Of a stretch of DNA of 48,170 nucleotides, positions 1 through 6,616 are shown piece by piece. Under the pieces are notes generated by a model that saw only the letters and a program-made list of their open reading frames with translations, had not been told where the DNA came from and ran no database searches. Location of the stretch: assembly GCF_003011965.1 (NCBI RefSeq), contig NZ_PXWG01000043.1:1-48170 (forward strand). Direction: 5' to 3'. The translations under genes were made by a program, and so were the position numbers. Within the stretch, counting starts at the first letter, position 1, and each line of letters begins with the position of its first letter. This stretch comes from Streptosporangium nondiastaticum (GTDB taxonomy: Bacteria; Actinomycetota; Actinomycetes; Streptomycetales; Streptomycetaceae).

Positions 1-123
1 GACATGCAACGCGTCACGGTCCGGATCCGCGTAGACCGCCACACTGGCAATCCCGGCATCCCGGCACGCGCGAGCAACGCGGACAGCGATTTCGCCACGG
101 TTGGCGATGAGCACCTTGCGCAC
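1..123 (-). CDS. Acyl-CoA carboxylase alpha subunit (biotin carboxylase), N-terminal fragment cut by the window edge
   Basis: Only the first 41 codons lie in the window. The reading begins at a GTG and gives VRKVLIANRGEIAVRVA, the hallmark N-terminus of biotin carboxylase domains in actinobacterial acetyl/propionyl-CoA carboxylase alpha chains (AccA/PccA type). The SD AAGGAGGGAG lies a few bases upstream of the GTG, fixing the start. The full protein would carboxylate biotin with ATP and bicarbonate and carry the biotin carrier domain. It is the expected partner of PccB and PccE encoded about 8.5 kb away on the same strand. Which of the near-identical streptomycete paralogues this is cannot be told from 41 residues. 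Confidence 0.93.
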   Translation of the reverse strand, partial: MRKVLIANRGEIAVRVARACRDAGIASVAVYADPDRDALHV

Positions 124-511
124 GATGGCTCCCTCCTTGAAACAAGGTGAGTTTAGGTACTGGCGACACTCTGTGCCGAGCCGACTCCCTAGGTGAGCTT
201 GCCCACACGGAGCGTGAACCGGAGGCCGTGTGCGCGCCAAAGTCCCCAGTTCTCCCACGGTACGCCGGGTATGCGGGTCTCCGCGGACCTTTGGCTGTGG
301 CAGAGCTCTCGATCCGCGGCGAGGAGAGGAAAACAGCTTTCTTTGTTGAGTCCCTACGAACGGGTGGGCCAAAGTTTGCGGATCAGAGATCCGCGCCGCC
401 GCGCCGCCGCACCCCTTGCCCCTGGATCTACCCGTGAGTAGCGTCCTCCATGACGTCGTACCCGCGGTAACGCGCAGCAATCACCCGCACGGGGTGGGGA
501 GGGGATGACGC
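124..511. other. Intergenic region between carboxylase alpha and a membrane protein gene
   Basis: About 390 bases without a supported gene. It must hold the promoter of the carboxylase alpha gene; reading leftward, TAAACT (complement of 150-155) is a possible -10 but no good -35 is seen. A perfect inverted repeat sits at 378-394 and is listed separately. Local AT content is raised around 330-375. Confidence 0.4.
378..394. promoter_or_regulatory. Perfect inverted repeat GCGGATC-AGA-GATCCGC
   Basis: Seven-base arms are separated by three bases, in the intergenic region between two divergent genes. It could be an operator or a small hairpin. No T-tract follows, so a terminator role is less likely. 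Confidence 0.4.
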
Positions 512-1078
512 ATGACCGTCCGGACCACCGGCCGGACGCCTGTCCGGACCACCGTCCGCTTCCGCCGGTCCGCCGCCGCCCTCGCAGCCCTCGCCCTCAT
601 CGTCGAGGGGCTCGGCATCGCGCTCGTCAACTGGATCCTCGGCGTCGTCGTCCGCCGCCAGCGGATGTCCCTCGCGGGCAGCGATCCGGCGCTGATGTCC
701 CTCGCCGCGTGGATCGCCGGCGGCCTCTTCGCCGGCTACCTGCTGCTCTGCGCCTTCGTCGCCCTGCGCGCGGCCCTGCGCGACCGCCCGCCCCGTACGG
801 CCGGAAGGATCCTGCTGATCACCTGCGGCGTCGTGCACGGCCTGCTGGGCGCGTTCTGCGTCGCCCTCGTCGGCTGGGGTGCGTTCGCGGCCGTCATGGC
901 CGTCCTCGCGCTGCTCGTCTGCACCCTGCTGGCGTACGACCCGGAGGCGTACGAGCCGCAGGCGTACGGTCCGGAGGGGCGCGAACCGCGGGGACAGGGT
1001 CCGGAGGGGCGCGAGCCGGAGCGGCGCGACCCGGAGGGGCCGGCTCAGGGAGCGGAGGCCACCCCTCCGTCACGCTGA
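512..1078 (+). CDS. Integral membrane protein with a charged proline-rich tail, function unknown
   Basis: A 188-residue protein. After a basic N-terminus rich in Arg and Thr it has about four hydrophobic segments (roughly residues 20-46, 60-86, 97-116 and 118-140). The tail of about 48 residues repeats the pattern PEGREP / YEPQAYGPEG and is rich in Pro, Glu, Gly and Arg, so it is probably disordered. The start ATG follows a G-rich stretch (ggggagggg). The 3' end overlaps the convergent IclR gene by 34 bases. I do not recognise the family. The topology resembles small streptomycete integral membrane proteins; no catalytic motif is visible. Confidence 0.7.
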   Translation: MTVRTTGRTPVRTTVRFRRSAAALAALALIVEGLGIALVNWILGVVVRRQRMSLAGSDPALMSLAAWIAGGLFAGYLLLCAFVALRAALRDRPPRTAGRILLITCGVVHGLLGAFCVALVGWGAFAAVMAVLALLVCTLLAYDPEAYEPQAYGPEGREPRGQGPEGREPERRDPEGPAQGAEATPPSR

Positions 1079-1815
1079 TGCGCGGCCAACTTCGCCGCCT
1101 CCGCCGCCACGTGGCGCAACGTGTCCGTCAGCTGGAGGCGGCGGCGGTGGAAGTCCTCCAGAGGCACGGCCGCCGACACGGCCCTCAGGGAGGAGCGGCC
1201 CCCCGCCGCGGCCGGCACGGGCACCGCCACGCACGCCACGCCCGGCGCGCACTCCTCCACCTCCACGGCGACCCCCTCCCGCCGCACGCGCAGCAGCTCC
1301 GCGTCGAGGCGGGCCGGTGACGTGATCGTCCGCGGCGTGATCGCCCGCATCCCCGTACCGGAGAGGTAGCGCATCCGCGCGGCCCGCGGCAGCGCGGACA
1401 GCAGCACCTTGCCGTGGGCGGTGGCGTGCCCGTCGAGATCCCGGCCCACCGTGAAACCGCCGGTGGAGGGCACGGCGGAGTTCCCCGCGAGGACGGCGAT
1501 GTCCCCGTCGCGGTACGTGCTGAAGTACGTGTCCGCGCCCGCTTCACGCCGTGCTCGCAGCAGGAGGGCGTGCACGGCGTCGTCCAGCTGCATCTGCCGC
1601 TGGAACGCCTGGTGGAGGGCGGGTACGCGATAGCCGAGCGCGTACCCGCCGGGCGTGCGGACCAGGTGGCCGCGGGCCGTCAGCGTGCCGAGGATCTCGT
1701 ACACCGTGGAGAGGCTGTAGCCGAGCTGCCGCGCCAGCGCCTTGGCGGGCACGGGGCCGCTGGCCGCGGAGACGGCGTCCAGCACGTCGAGGGCGCGGTC
1801 CACGGACTGGGACAT
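1045..1815 (-). CDS. IclR family transcriptional regulator
   Basis: 256 residues, the usual IclR length. The N-terminal winged helix-turn-helix (about 5-65) reads VDRALDVLDAVSAA, then AKALARQLGYSLSTVYEIL and the wing GGYALGYRV. The rest is the effector-binding domain, with the typical HGKVLLSALPR stretch near residue 135 and a C-terminal LEDFHRRRLQLTDTLRHVAAE helix. It probably binds a small carboxylic or aromatic effector. Its target is not evident, because neither neighbour is an obvious catabolic gene. The ATG at 1815 is preceded by AAGGGAACC with long spacing. The gene is convergent and overlapping with the membrane protein gene. Confidence 0.92.
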   Translation of the reverse strand: MSQSVDRALDVLDAVSAASGPVPAKALARQLGYSLSTVYEILGTLTARGHLVRTPGGYALGYRVPALHQAFQRQMQLDDAVHALLLRARREAGADTYFSTYRDGDIAVLAGNSAVPSTGGFTVGRDLDGHATAHGKVLLSALPRAARMRYLSGTGMRAITPRTITSPARLDAELLRVRREGVAVEVEECAPGVACVAVPVPAAAGGRSSLRAVSAAVPLEDFHRRRLQLTDTLRHVAAEAAKLAAHQRDGGVASAP

Positions 1816-1907
1816 GGGCGTACGGGGTTCCCTTCGGAGACGAGGTCGGCGGATGTCGGCGGATCCACCAGCCTCGCACAGGAGACCCCGCGGGCAACGA
1901 GACGGCC

Positions 1908-2825
1908 TCAGCGGGCCGGAGCCGTGGGCAGGGCCTCGCGCAGTCTGTCCAGCAGCGCCCGGGCCGCGGGGCTCGCGGGGCCGGCGGCCCGCCAGGCGAG
2001 TGCGATGCGGGCGCGGATCCCGGGGCGGACGATGGCCAGCGTCCGCAGGTGCCCGTCGCCCGCCGGGCCGTCCTCACCCGCCGGCAGCACCGCGACGCCC
2101 AGGCCCCGGGCGGCGAGCTGCGCGAGCACGGGAGGCGCTGCCGCCTCGAAGGCGACCCGGGGCCGGAATCCGGCCTGCGCGCAGGCGCGTTCGAGCGCCG
2201 CGCGCGCCCCGGTGCCGCGCGGCAGGCAGATCAGCGCCCGGTCGCGCAGCTCGGCCAGCGGGACGCTCGTACGGTCGGCCGGGGCGAGGAGCGGGTCTCC
2301 GGCCGCGACGACGACGGCCAGCGGAGCGTCGATGACCGTCTGCAGGGACAGGCCGGGCGGGGGCACCTCATCGGTCGGTCCGAGGAGGGCGATGTCGAGC
2401 TCGCCTGCCAGGAGCGCGGTCTGCATCCGCTCCGAGGTGTCTTCGGTGAGCGCGATCTCCAGGGCCGGGTGGGCGTCGTGGAAGTCCGCGAGGAACGAGG
2501 CGATGTCGAACGCGTGCCCGGTGGCCCCCGAGACCAGCCCGAGCGAGACGCGGCCGCGCAGCAGCCCCGTGTACGCGTCGGCCGTCTGCCTGACCGCGTC
2601 CGCGGCGGCCAGCGCGGCCCGGGCGTACGGCAGGACCGCCCGGCCCGTCTCGGTCAGCGTCACGGACCGGTGGGAGCGGTCGAGCAACGGCTGTCCCAGC
2701 TCCTTCTCCAGCTGGCGGATCTGAGCGCTCAGGCCGGGCTGGGCCAGGTGCAGGCGGGCCGCCGCGCGAGTGAAGCCGCCCTCTTCGACGACGGTGACGA
2801 AGTAGCGGAGCTGCCGGAGTTCCAT
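1908..2825 (-). CDS. LysR family transcriptional regulator
   Basis: 305 residues from the ATG at 2825, giving MELRQLRYFVTVVEEGGF, the canonical LysR opening. A TTG three codons upstream is possible but less typical. The HTH covers about residues 1-60 (FTRAAARLHLAQPGLSAQIRQLEKELG), followed by the linker helix and a periplasmic-binding-like effector domain. It is transcribed divergently from the adjacent DUF1772 membrane protein gene with a very short gap. Such LysR/DUF1772 neighbours often form a regulator-target pair, so it probably controls that gene and itself from the shared interval. The effector is unknown. Confidence 0.92.
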   Translation of the reverse strand: MELRQLRYFVTVVEEGGFTRAAARLHLAQPGLSAQIRQLEKELGQPLLDRSHRSVTLTETGRAVLPYARAALAAADAVRQTADAYTGLLRGRVSLGLVSGATGHAFDIASFLADFHDAHPALEIALTEDTSERMQTALLAGELDIALLGPTDEVPPPGLSLQTVIDAPLAVVVAAGDPLLAPADRTSVPLAELRDRALICLPRGTGARAALERACAQAGFRPRVAFEAAAPPVLAQLAARGLGVAVLPAGEDGPAGDGHLRTLAIVRPGIRARIALAWRAAGPASPAARALLDRLREALPTAPAR

Positions 2826-2897
2826 AAGCGGCAATGCTAGATCGCAGCAGAACTATCTATTGGAAATATGGTTTGGGCCGTCCGCATGCTTGATCAC
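2826..2897. promoter_or_regulatory. Divergent LysR/DUF1772 promoter region
   Basis: A 72-base interval, locally AT-rich around CTATCTATTGGAAATATGG. This is the only room for both promoters and a LysR-type operator. No SD precedes the candidate starts. I could not define a convincing T-N11-A box. Confidence 0.4.
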
Positions 2898-3386
2898 ATG
2901 CGCACCCGGATCCTCCAGGCACTCTCGCTGTTCTCCACCGGCCTCCTGGCCGGCGCCTTCGCCTACGGCGCCGCCAACCTCGTCCCGACGTTCAACGCCG
3001 TTCCGATCGACATGAGACTCGACTTCCACACGGCTCTGATGAAGATGAACGGCATCACCATGCAGGCCACGATGGCGGTCTCGGCCCTCACCACCCTCGG
3101 CCTGGCAGCATCGGAGCGCGGCCGGGCGCGCGTCATCGCCGGTGCGGCGGGGGCCCTGGTGGTCGCGTCGTTCCTGATCACACGGTTCGGGAACGTCCCC
3201 ATCAACGGCCGCATCAAGCAGTGGGCCGCCACCGCGCCACCGGACGGCTACGCGGAAGTCCTGCGCCGCTGGGAACTGTTCAACGACGCCCGCACCCTGA
3301 CCGCCGCGATCGCTCTCGGGCTCCTCGTCCTCCTCGCCCTCCCGGCGCGGCGGCCAGGGTCGTCGCCTCTTCCGGCTAGCTCTTGA
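2898..3386 (+). CDS. DUF1772 (anthrone oxygenase-like) membrane protein
   Basis: 162 residues from the ATG at 2898 (MRTRILQALSLFSTGLLAGAF). Two upstream in-frame ATGs (2868, 2886) would add ten residues but would consume the divergent promoter region. Four hydrophobic segments are visible, at about residues 5-27, 50-70, 75-95 and 135-152. Between them lie NVPINGRIKQW and a WELFNDARTLTAAIAL segment typical of DUF1772/anthrone oxygenase-like proteins. Members are small membrane proteins, some linked to oxidation of aromatic compounds; the function here is unproven. Its end overlaps the convergent PfpI-like gene by 11 bases. Likely target of the divergent LysR regulator. Confidence 0.8.
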   Translation: MRTRILQALSLFSTGLLAGAFAYGAANLVPTFNAVPIDMRLDFHTALMKMNGITMQATMAVSALTTLGLAASERGRARVIAGAAGALVVASFLITRFGNVPINGRIKQWAATAPPDGYAEVLRRWELFNDARTLTAAIALGLLVLLALPARRPGSSPLPASS

Positions 3387-3942
3387 CCGGCGCCTGCTCC
3401 CGGAGCAGCTCCACGAAGGCGCGCATCCAGGCGGGCTGGTCGTTCCAGGCGCGGGCCGACACCATGTTCCCGTCGACGACGGCCTCCGCGTCCACGAACG
3501 TTCCGCCCGCGAGCTGGACGTCCGGCCTGCAGGCGGGCCAGGCGGCGGTGCGGCGGCCCTTGAGGACGCCCAGGGGCGTCAGGGCGGTCACGGCGTGGCA
3601 GATGTGGGCAATGGGCCTGTTGTGCGCGAAGAACCACCTGATGATCCGCTGGAAGTCCGGATCCAGCCGCAGGAACTCCGGCGCGCGGCCGCCGGGGATG
3701 ACGACCGCGGCGTAGTCGGCGGGGTTCACGTTCGCCAGCGCGACGTCCGCGGGCCAGCTGTGACCGAGCTTCTCCGTGTACGTGTCGAAGCTCGCGACGA
3801 AGTCGTGCACGACGAACTGGAGCTGCTTCACGGTGGGGGCGGCGATGTCCACCTCGTAGCCCTCTTCCAGCAGGCGCTGGTAGGGGTACAGGACCTCCAG
3901 GTCCTCGGCGGCGTCGCCGGTGGTGATCAGGATCCTCGGCAT
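3376..3942 (-). CDS. DJ-1/PfpI family protein (class I glutamine amidotransferase-like)
   Basis: 188 residues. It shows the DJ-1/PfpI fold landmarks: N-terminal strand MPRILITTGDAAEDLEVLYP, the acidic turn, VVIPGGRAPEFLR near residue 85, and the nucleophile elbow HICHAVTAL with the reactive cysteine near residue 116. PfpI-like proteins act as proteases, hydratases or deglycase/chaperone-like enzymes; the substrate cannot be inferred. The ATG at 3942 has the SD GAGGAGCCAGCC upstream. It is convergent with the DUF1772 gene (11-base overlap) and lies 36 bases beyond the end of the DUF397 gene in the same direction. Confidence 0.9.
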   Translation of the reverse strand: MPRILITTGDAAEDLEVLYPYQRLLEEGYEVDIAAPTVKQLQFVVHDFVASFDTYTEKLGHSWPADVALANVNPADYAAVVIPGGRAPEFLRLDPDFQRIIRWFFAHNRPIAHICHAVTALTPLGVLKGRRTAAWPACRPDVQLAGGTFVDAEAVVDGNMVSARAWNDQPAWMRAFVELLREQAPVKS

Positions 3943-3978
3943 GGCTGGCTCCTCGCTCCTCAGGGGTGGAGTCGTTGG

Positions 3979-4251
3979 CTATACCGGAATATGCGCCTTG
4001 ACATGTCCAAGGAAACGTGACCAGGAGGGTTGGCTGAGGGTGAGGGTGGGGCCGGTGGGGTTCTTGGAGTCGCGGACGTGGACGGCGGGTATGTGGCCGG
4101 GGGCCCGGTCGGGGCGTCTGGACGCTTCGACGCAGTGGCCACCGCTGTCGTCGCTGTAGCTGGACTTGTGCCAATCGGCACCGACTTCTACGCAGTCGCC
4201 GCCGTCCCCGGCGCTGTAACTGGACTTGCGCCAATGCTGGGTTGCGCTCAT
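3979..4251 (-). CDS. DUF397 domain protein with a duplicated DUF397 motif
   Basis: 90 residues. It contains the DUF397 signature twice: WRKSSYSAGDGGDCVEV near residue 7 and WHKSSYSDDSGGHCVEA near residue 27. The rest of the domain (IPAVHVRDSKNPTGPTLTL) appears only once. Usual DUF397 proteins have one such motif in about 65 residues, so this is an internal duplication of the first half. The start ATG overlaps the stop of the XRE gene as ATGA, so the two are translationally coupled. DUF397 proteins accompany XRE/DUF5753 regulators in streptomycetes (WhiJ-type systems) and are thought to modulate them. Confidence 0.9.
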   Translation of the reverse strand: MSATQHWRKSSYSAGDGGDCVEVGADWHKSSYSDDSGGHCVEASRRPDRAPGHIPAVHVRDSKNPTGPTLTLSQPSWSRFLGHVKAHIPV

Positions 4252-5081
4252 TGCTCTCCTGCCAACCGTTCGATGAAGCCGAGCGATTCGATCGGGCTGA
4301 GGGACTGTGCGCGGATCTTCGCATATCGCTGTGCTCGCTCGGTGACCTCGGCCGGGTCGCTGATCAGGGTGCTGGTGCCATGGCCCTCCACGAAGACCAC
4401 CATGCGGTGCTCTGGCGTCACCAGCAGTTTCATCCGGCCGCGATCACCGGCATAGTCCCCGCTCAGTCCACGGTCCATCGGCAGCACCTGGATCGTGACG
4501 TTCCGCCGATCTGCGCATTCGGTGAGATGAAGCAGTTGCTTGCGCATGATGTCCCTGCTTCCGAACGGCCTCCGGAGGACCGACTCTTCCAGGATCACCT
4601 CCAGCAGCGCCGTCGGCTCACGGTCGAACAACTCCTTGCGCGCCATCCTCGCTTCGACCAGTTCCTCCACCTTGGCCTCCGGCAGGGGCGGGTAGCTGCC
4701 GCTGATGATTGCGCGAGCGTACTCCTCGGTCTGATACAAACCGTCGACAAGGAAGGTCATGTATGAGCTGACCGAGAGCGCCTTACGTTCCAGACCCGCG
4801 TAATCCCGGAAGTGCGTCGGGTACTTGTCCAGCATCAGGTACTTCTTGGCTGCCGTGAAGATGCCGACTCCGCCCCCGATTGCCTTCTCCAGGCCGTCGA
4901 GCATCCTCTCGGTGGCGGGCTGCGTGCCTGTTTCCAGGGCGCTGATGGCCGACCCGGTATACCCGATGCGCGCACCGACTTCCTCCTGCGTCATTCCCGC
5001 GCGCTGTCGCATCAATTTCGCAATTTCCGCCGCAAGTTGTGTTGCCGTGGACGCCCTGCCCTTGTTCTCCGACCCCGCCAT
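4248..5081 (-). CDS. XRE family regulator with DUF5753 C-terminal domain (WhiJ-like)
   Basis: 277 residues, standard for the family. The Cro/C1-type HTH is at about residues 15-65 (LAAEIAKLMRQRAGMTQEEV, then GSAISALETGTQPA). The DUF5753 domain follows, with SSYMTFLVDGLYQTEEYARA, ARMARKELFDRE and VTIQVLPMDRG. The ATG at 5081 has GGGGGAG upstream. It is coupled to the DUF397 gene by an ATGA overlap and divergent from a small hypothetical gene. Family members repress or activate developmental or antibiotic genes together with DUF397 partners. The decamer repeats at 5091-5130 lie directly upstream of its start and may be its operator. Confidence 0.93.
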   Translation of the reverse strand: MAGSENKGRASTATQLAAEIAKLMRQRAGMTQEEVGARIGYTGSAISALETGTQPATERMLDGLEKAIGGGVGIFTAAKKYLMLDKYPTHFRDYAGLERKALSVSSYMTFLVDGLYQTEEYARAIISGSYPPLPEAKVEELVEARMARKELFDREPTALLEVILEESVLRRPFGSRDIMRKQLLHLTECADRRNVTIQVLPMDRGLSGDYAGDRGRMKLLVTPEHRMVVFVEGHGTSTLISDPAEVTERAQRYAKIRAQSLSPIESLGFIERLAGEQ

Positions 5082-5090
5082 CGCTCCCCC

Positions 5091-5134
5091 TCAACCGGAC
5101 TCAACCGGACTCAACTGCACTCAACTGGACTCAA
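5091..5134. repeat. Tandem decamer repeats, consensus TCAACYGGAC
   Basis: Four exact 10-base units run head to tail: TCAACCGGAC twice, then TCAACTGCAC and TCAACTGGAC, followed by a partial TCAA. They start 10 bases upstream of the XRE start codon, in its 5' leader or promoter. A 10-base period places each unit on the same face of the helix, which suits cooperative binding of a regulator. Confidence 0.8.
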
Positions 5135-5154
5135 GGAGTGTTCAGTCAGATCGC

Positions 5155-5169
5155 ACCGTTAGCAACGGT
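5155..5169. promoter_or_regulatory. Perfect palindrome ACCGTT-AGC-AACGGT
   Basis: Six-base arms with a three-base centre lie between the decamer repeats and the divergent small gene. It is a plausible operator for the XRE regulator or another dimeric repressor. The local sequence is AT-richer than its surroundings. Confidence 0.5.
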
Positions 5170-5217
5170 CGACTCTCTGTTATGGAAACGCTAGCGATCG
5201 TCGGTGAGACTCGTCAC

Positions 5218-5646
5218 ATGAACAGTGATGACTGCGTGACCGAAATCAATTGGCTCCCGGCCAGAGGTCACCAACTGCGCAAAACCGGCGTCCACTTCGA
5301 CGCCGTCCGCGTCGCCGGCGGCGACGGCCGCCGCCTGGCCCATGCCATGGCCATGCTCACCCGCGGCCGGCCCGGTCCGATCATCGCGGAAGCGAACAGC
5401 AACAAGGCCATGTACTTCCTCCTCAACCCCGGAAGTACGTCCGGTCGATCATGGCCGCAAGGCGTCACGCGGCTCGACTACGTGCTCATTCCCGCGCTGT
5501 ACGGCGCGACATGGCCGCTCTCGTGGTGGTGCAAACCCACCGCCGACGGCAGGCTCGTACACACACTTCTCCTGCTCAGCACGGCCCGTGCATTTCTGGG
5601 GAGCGCCCCCCGAGTGGCGGAAGGAATGGTGACCGAGCCGCGGTGA
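5218..5646 (+). CDS. Small hypothetical protein divergent from the XRE/DUF397 pair
   Basis: 142 residues from the ATG at 5218 (MNSDDCVTEINWLPARGHQL). An in-frame ATG at 5182 would add 12 residues but has no SD. GGTGAG lies about ten bases before 5218. Sequence features include GVHFDAVRVAGGDGRR, YFLLNPGSTSGRSWPQGVTRL and a Trp-rich ATWPLSWWCKP. I recognise the general type as a streptomycete hypothetical protein found beside XRE/DUF397 genes, but no function is known to me. There is no signal peptide or membrane segment. It is probably co-regulated with the divergent XRE gene through the repeats between them. Confidence 0.65.
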   Translation: MNSDDCVTEINWLPARGHQLRKTGVHFDAVRVAGGDGRRLAHAMAMLTRGRPGPIIAEANSNKAMYFLLNPGSTSGRSWPQGVTRLDYVLIPALYGATWPLSWWCKPTADGRLVHTLLLLSTARAFLGSAPRVAEGMVTEPR

Positions 5647-5662
5647 CCTCGTTGGGGCGGTC

Positions 5663-5947
5663 ATGATGAAGCGCATTGTTTCCGCCGCCGTCCTCAGTGG
5701 CGCCGCTCTCGCCATGACCGCCACTGCCGCTTCGGCCGCCCCCATGCCGCAACCGCCCGTCGCCAATGCCGGGCAGGTCGTGGCCCCGCCGGACGGCATG
5801 GACGCGCACCCCCCGACGAGCATCTACCCGGACGCGACGAACCAGCTGGGCAAGCTGAACCAGCTGGGCAAGGTGGGGCAGGCCACGCAGGCGCTGGACC
5901 CGGTGCTCGGGATCCTCTCGCCGGTGACCGGTCTGCTGCCGATGTAG
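5663..5947 (+). CDS. Small secreted protein, function unknown
   Basis: 94 residues with a clear Sec signal peptide: MMKRIVSAAVLSGAALAMTA, then an Ala-X-Ala cleavage region near residue 26. The mature part of about 68 residues is Pro-rich at first. It then has a short internal repeat, NQLGKLNQLGKVGQ, and ends in a hydrophobic segment (LDPVLGILSPVTGLLPM). No cysteine and no catalytic motif are visible. The start could be the first or second ATG of ATGATG. It is convergent with maf, with a 22-base gap. Confidence 0.75.
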   Translation: MMKRIVSAAVLSGAALAMTATAASAAPMPQPPVANAGQVVAPPDGMDAHPPTSIYPDATNQLGKLNQLGKVGQATQALDPVLGILSPVTGLLPM

Positions 5948-5969
5948 CGAGCGGCGGGCCGCCGGGCCG

Positions 5970-6584
5970 CTAGGCCCAGAGGTCCGTGATCGAAATTCCG
6001 ACCTCGGCGAGCAGCTTGCGCAGCATCGGCAGGGACAGGCCGACGACGTTCCCGTGGTCGCCCTCGATGCCCTCGATGAAGGGGGCGGAGCGGCCGTCGA
6101 GGGTGAAGGCGCCCGCGACGTACAGCGGCTCACCCGTCGCGACGTACGCGGCGATCTCGGCGTCGGAGGGCTCGCCGAACCGCACGGTCGTGGAAGCGGT
6201 CGCCGACACCCGGCGGCCCGTGGCCGTGTCGATGATGCAGTGGCCGGTCCGGAGGATCCCGGACCGGCCGCGCATCGACTTCCAGCGGGCGGTGGCGTCC
6301 TCGGCGTCGGCGGGCTTGCCCAGGGCCTGACCGTCGAGTTCCAGGACGGAGTCGCAGCCGATGACCAGCGCTCCGGCCGCTTCCGGCCGGGCGGCGACCG
6401 CGTCGGCCTTGGCCTCGGCGAGGACGCGGGCGAGCTCACCGGGCGTCGCGGCCGTCAGAGCGTCCTCGTCGACACCGCTGACGATCACCTCGGGGTCGAG
6501 CCCGGCGGCCTTGAGCAGGCCGAGGCGGGCGGGGGACTGGGAGCCGAGGACGAGACGGCGGCGCTGAGCGGTCATGTCCGCCAT
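5970..6584 (-). CDS. maf: Maf-type nucleoside triphosphate pyrophosphatase
   Basis: 204 residues. The Maf signature LVLGSQSPARLGLL (S-x-S-P-x-R) is near residue 12, the acidic GCDSVLELDGQALGKP near residue 75, and a conserved AGAFTLDGRSAPFIEGIEGD near residue 160. Maf enzymes hydrolyse non-canonical or excess dNTP/NTP to the monophosphate, acting as house-cleaning enzymes or septum-inhibiting factors. It lies 32 bases downstream of the PBP gene on the same strand, suggesting co-transcription. An in-frame ATG at 6575 is an alternative start; neither has a strong SD nearby. Confidence 0.93.
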   Translation of the reverse strand: MADMTAQRRRLVLGSQSPARLGLLKAAGLDPEVIVSGVDEDALTAATPGELARVLAEAKADAVAARPEAAGALVIGCDSVLELDGQALGKPADAEDATARWKSMRGRSGILRTGHCIIDTATGRRVSATASTTVRFGEPSDAEIAAYVATGEPLYVAGAFTLDGRSAPFIEGIEGDHGNVVGLSLPMLRKLLAEVGISITDLWA

Positions 6585-6616
6585 CGTACGTAAGCCGGCC
6601 GGGCCTCCGGGCCTCC

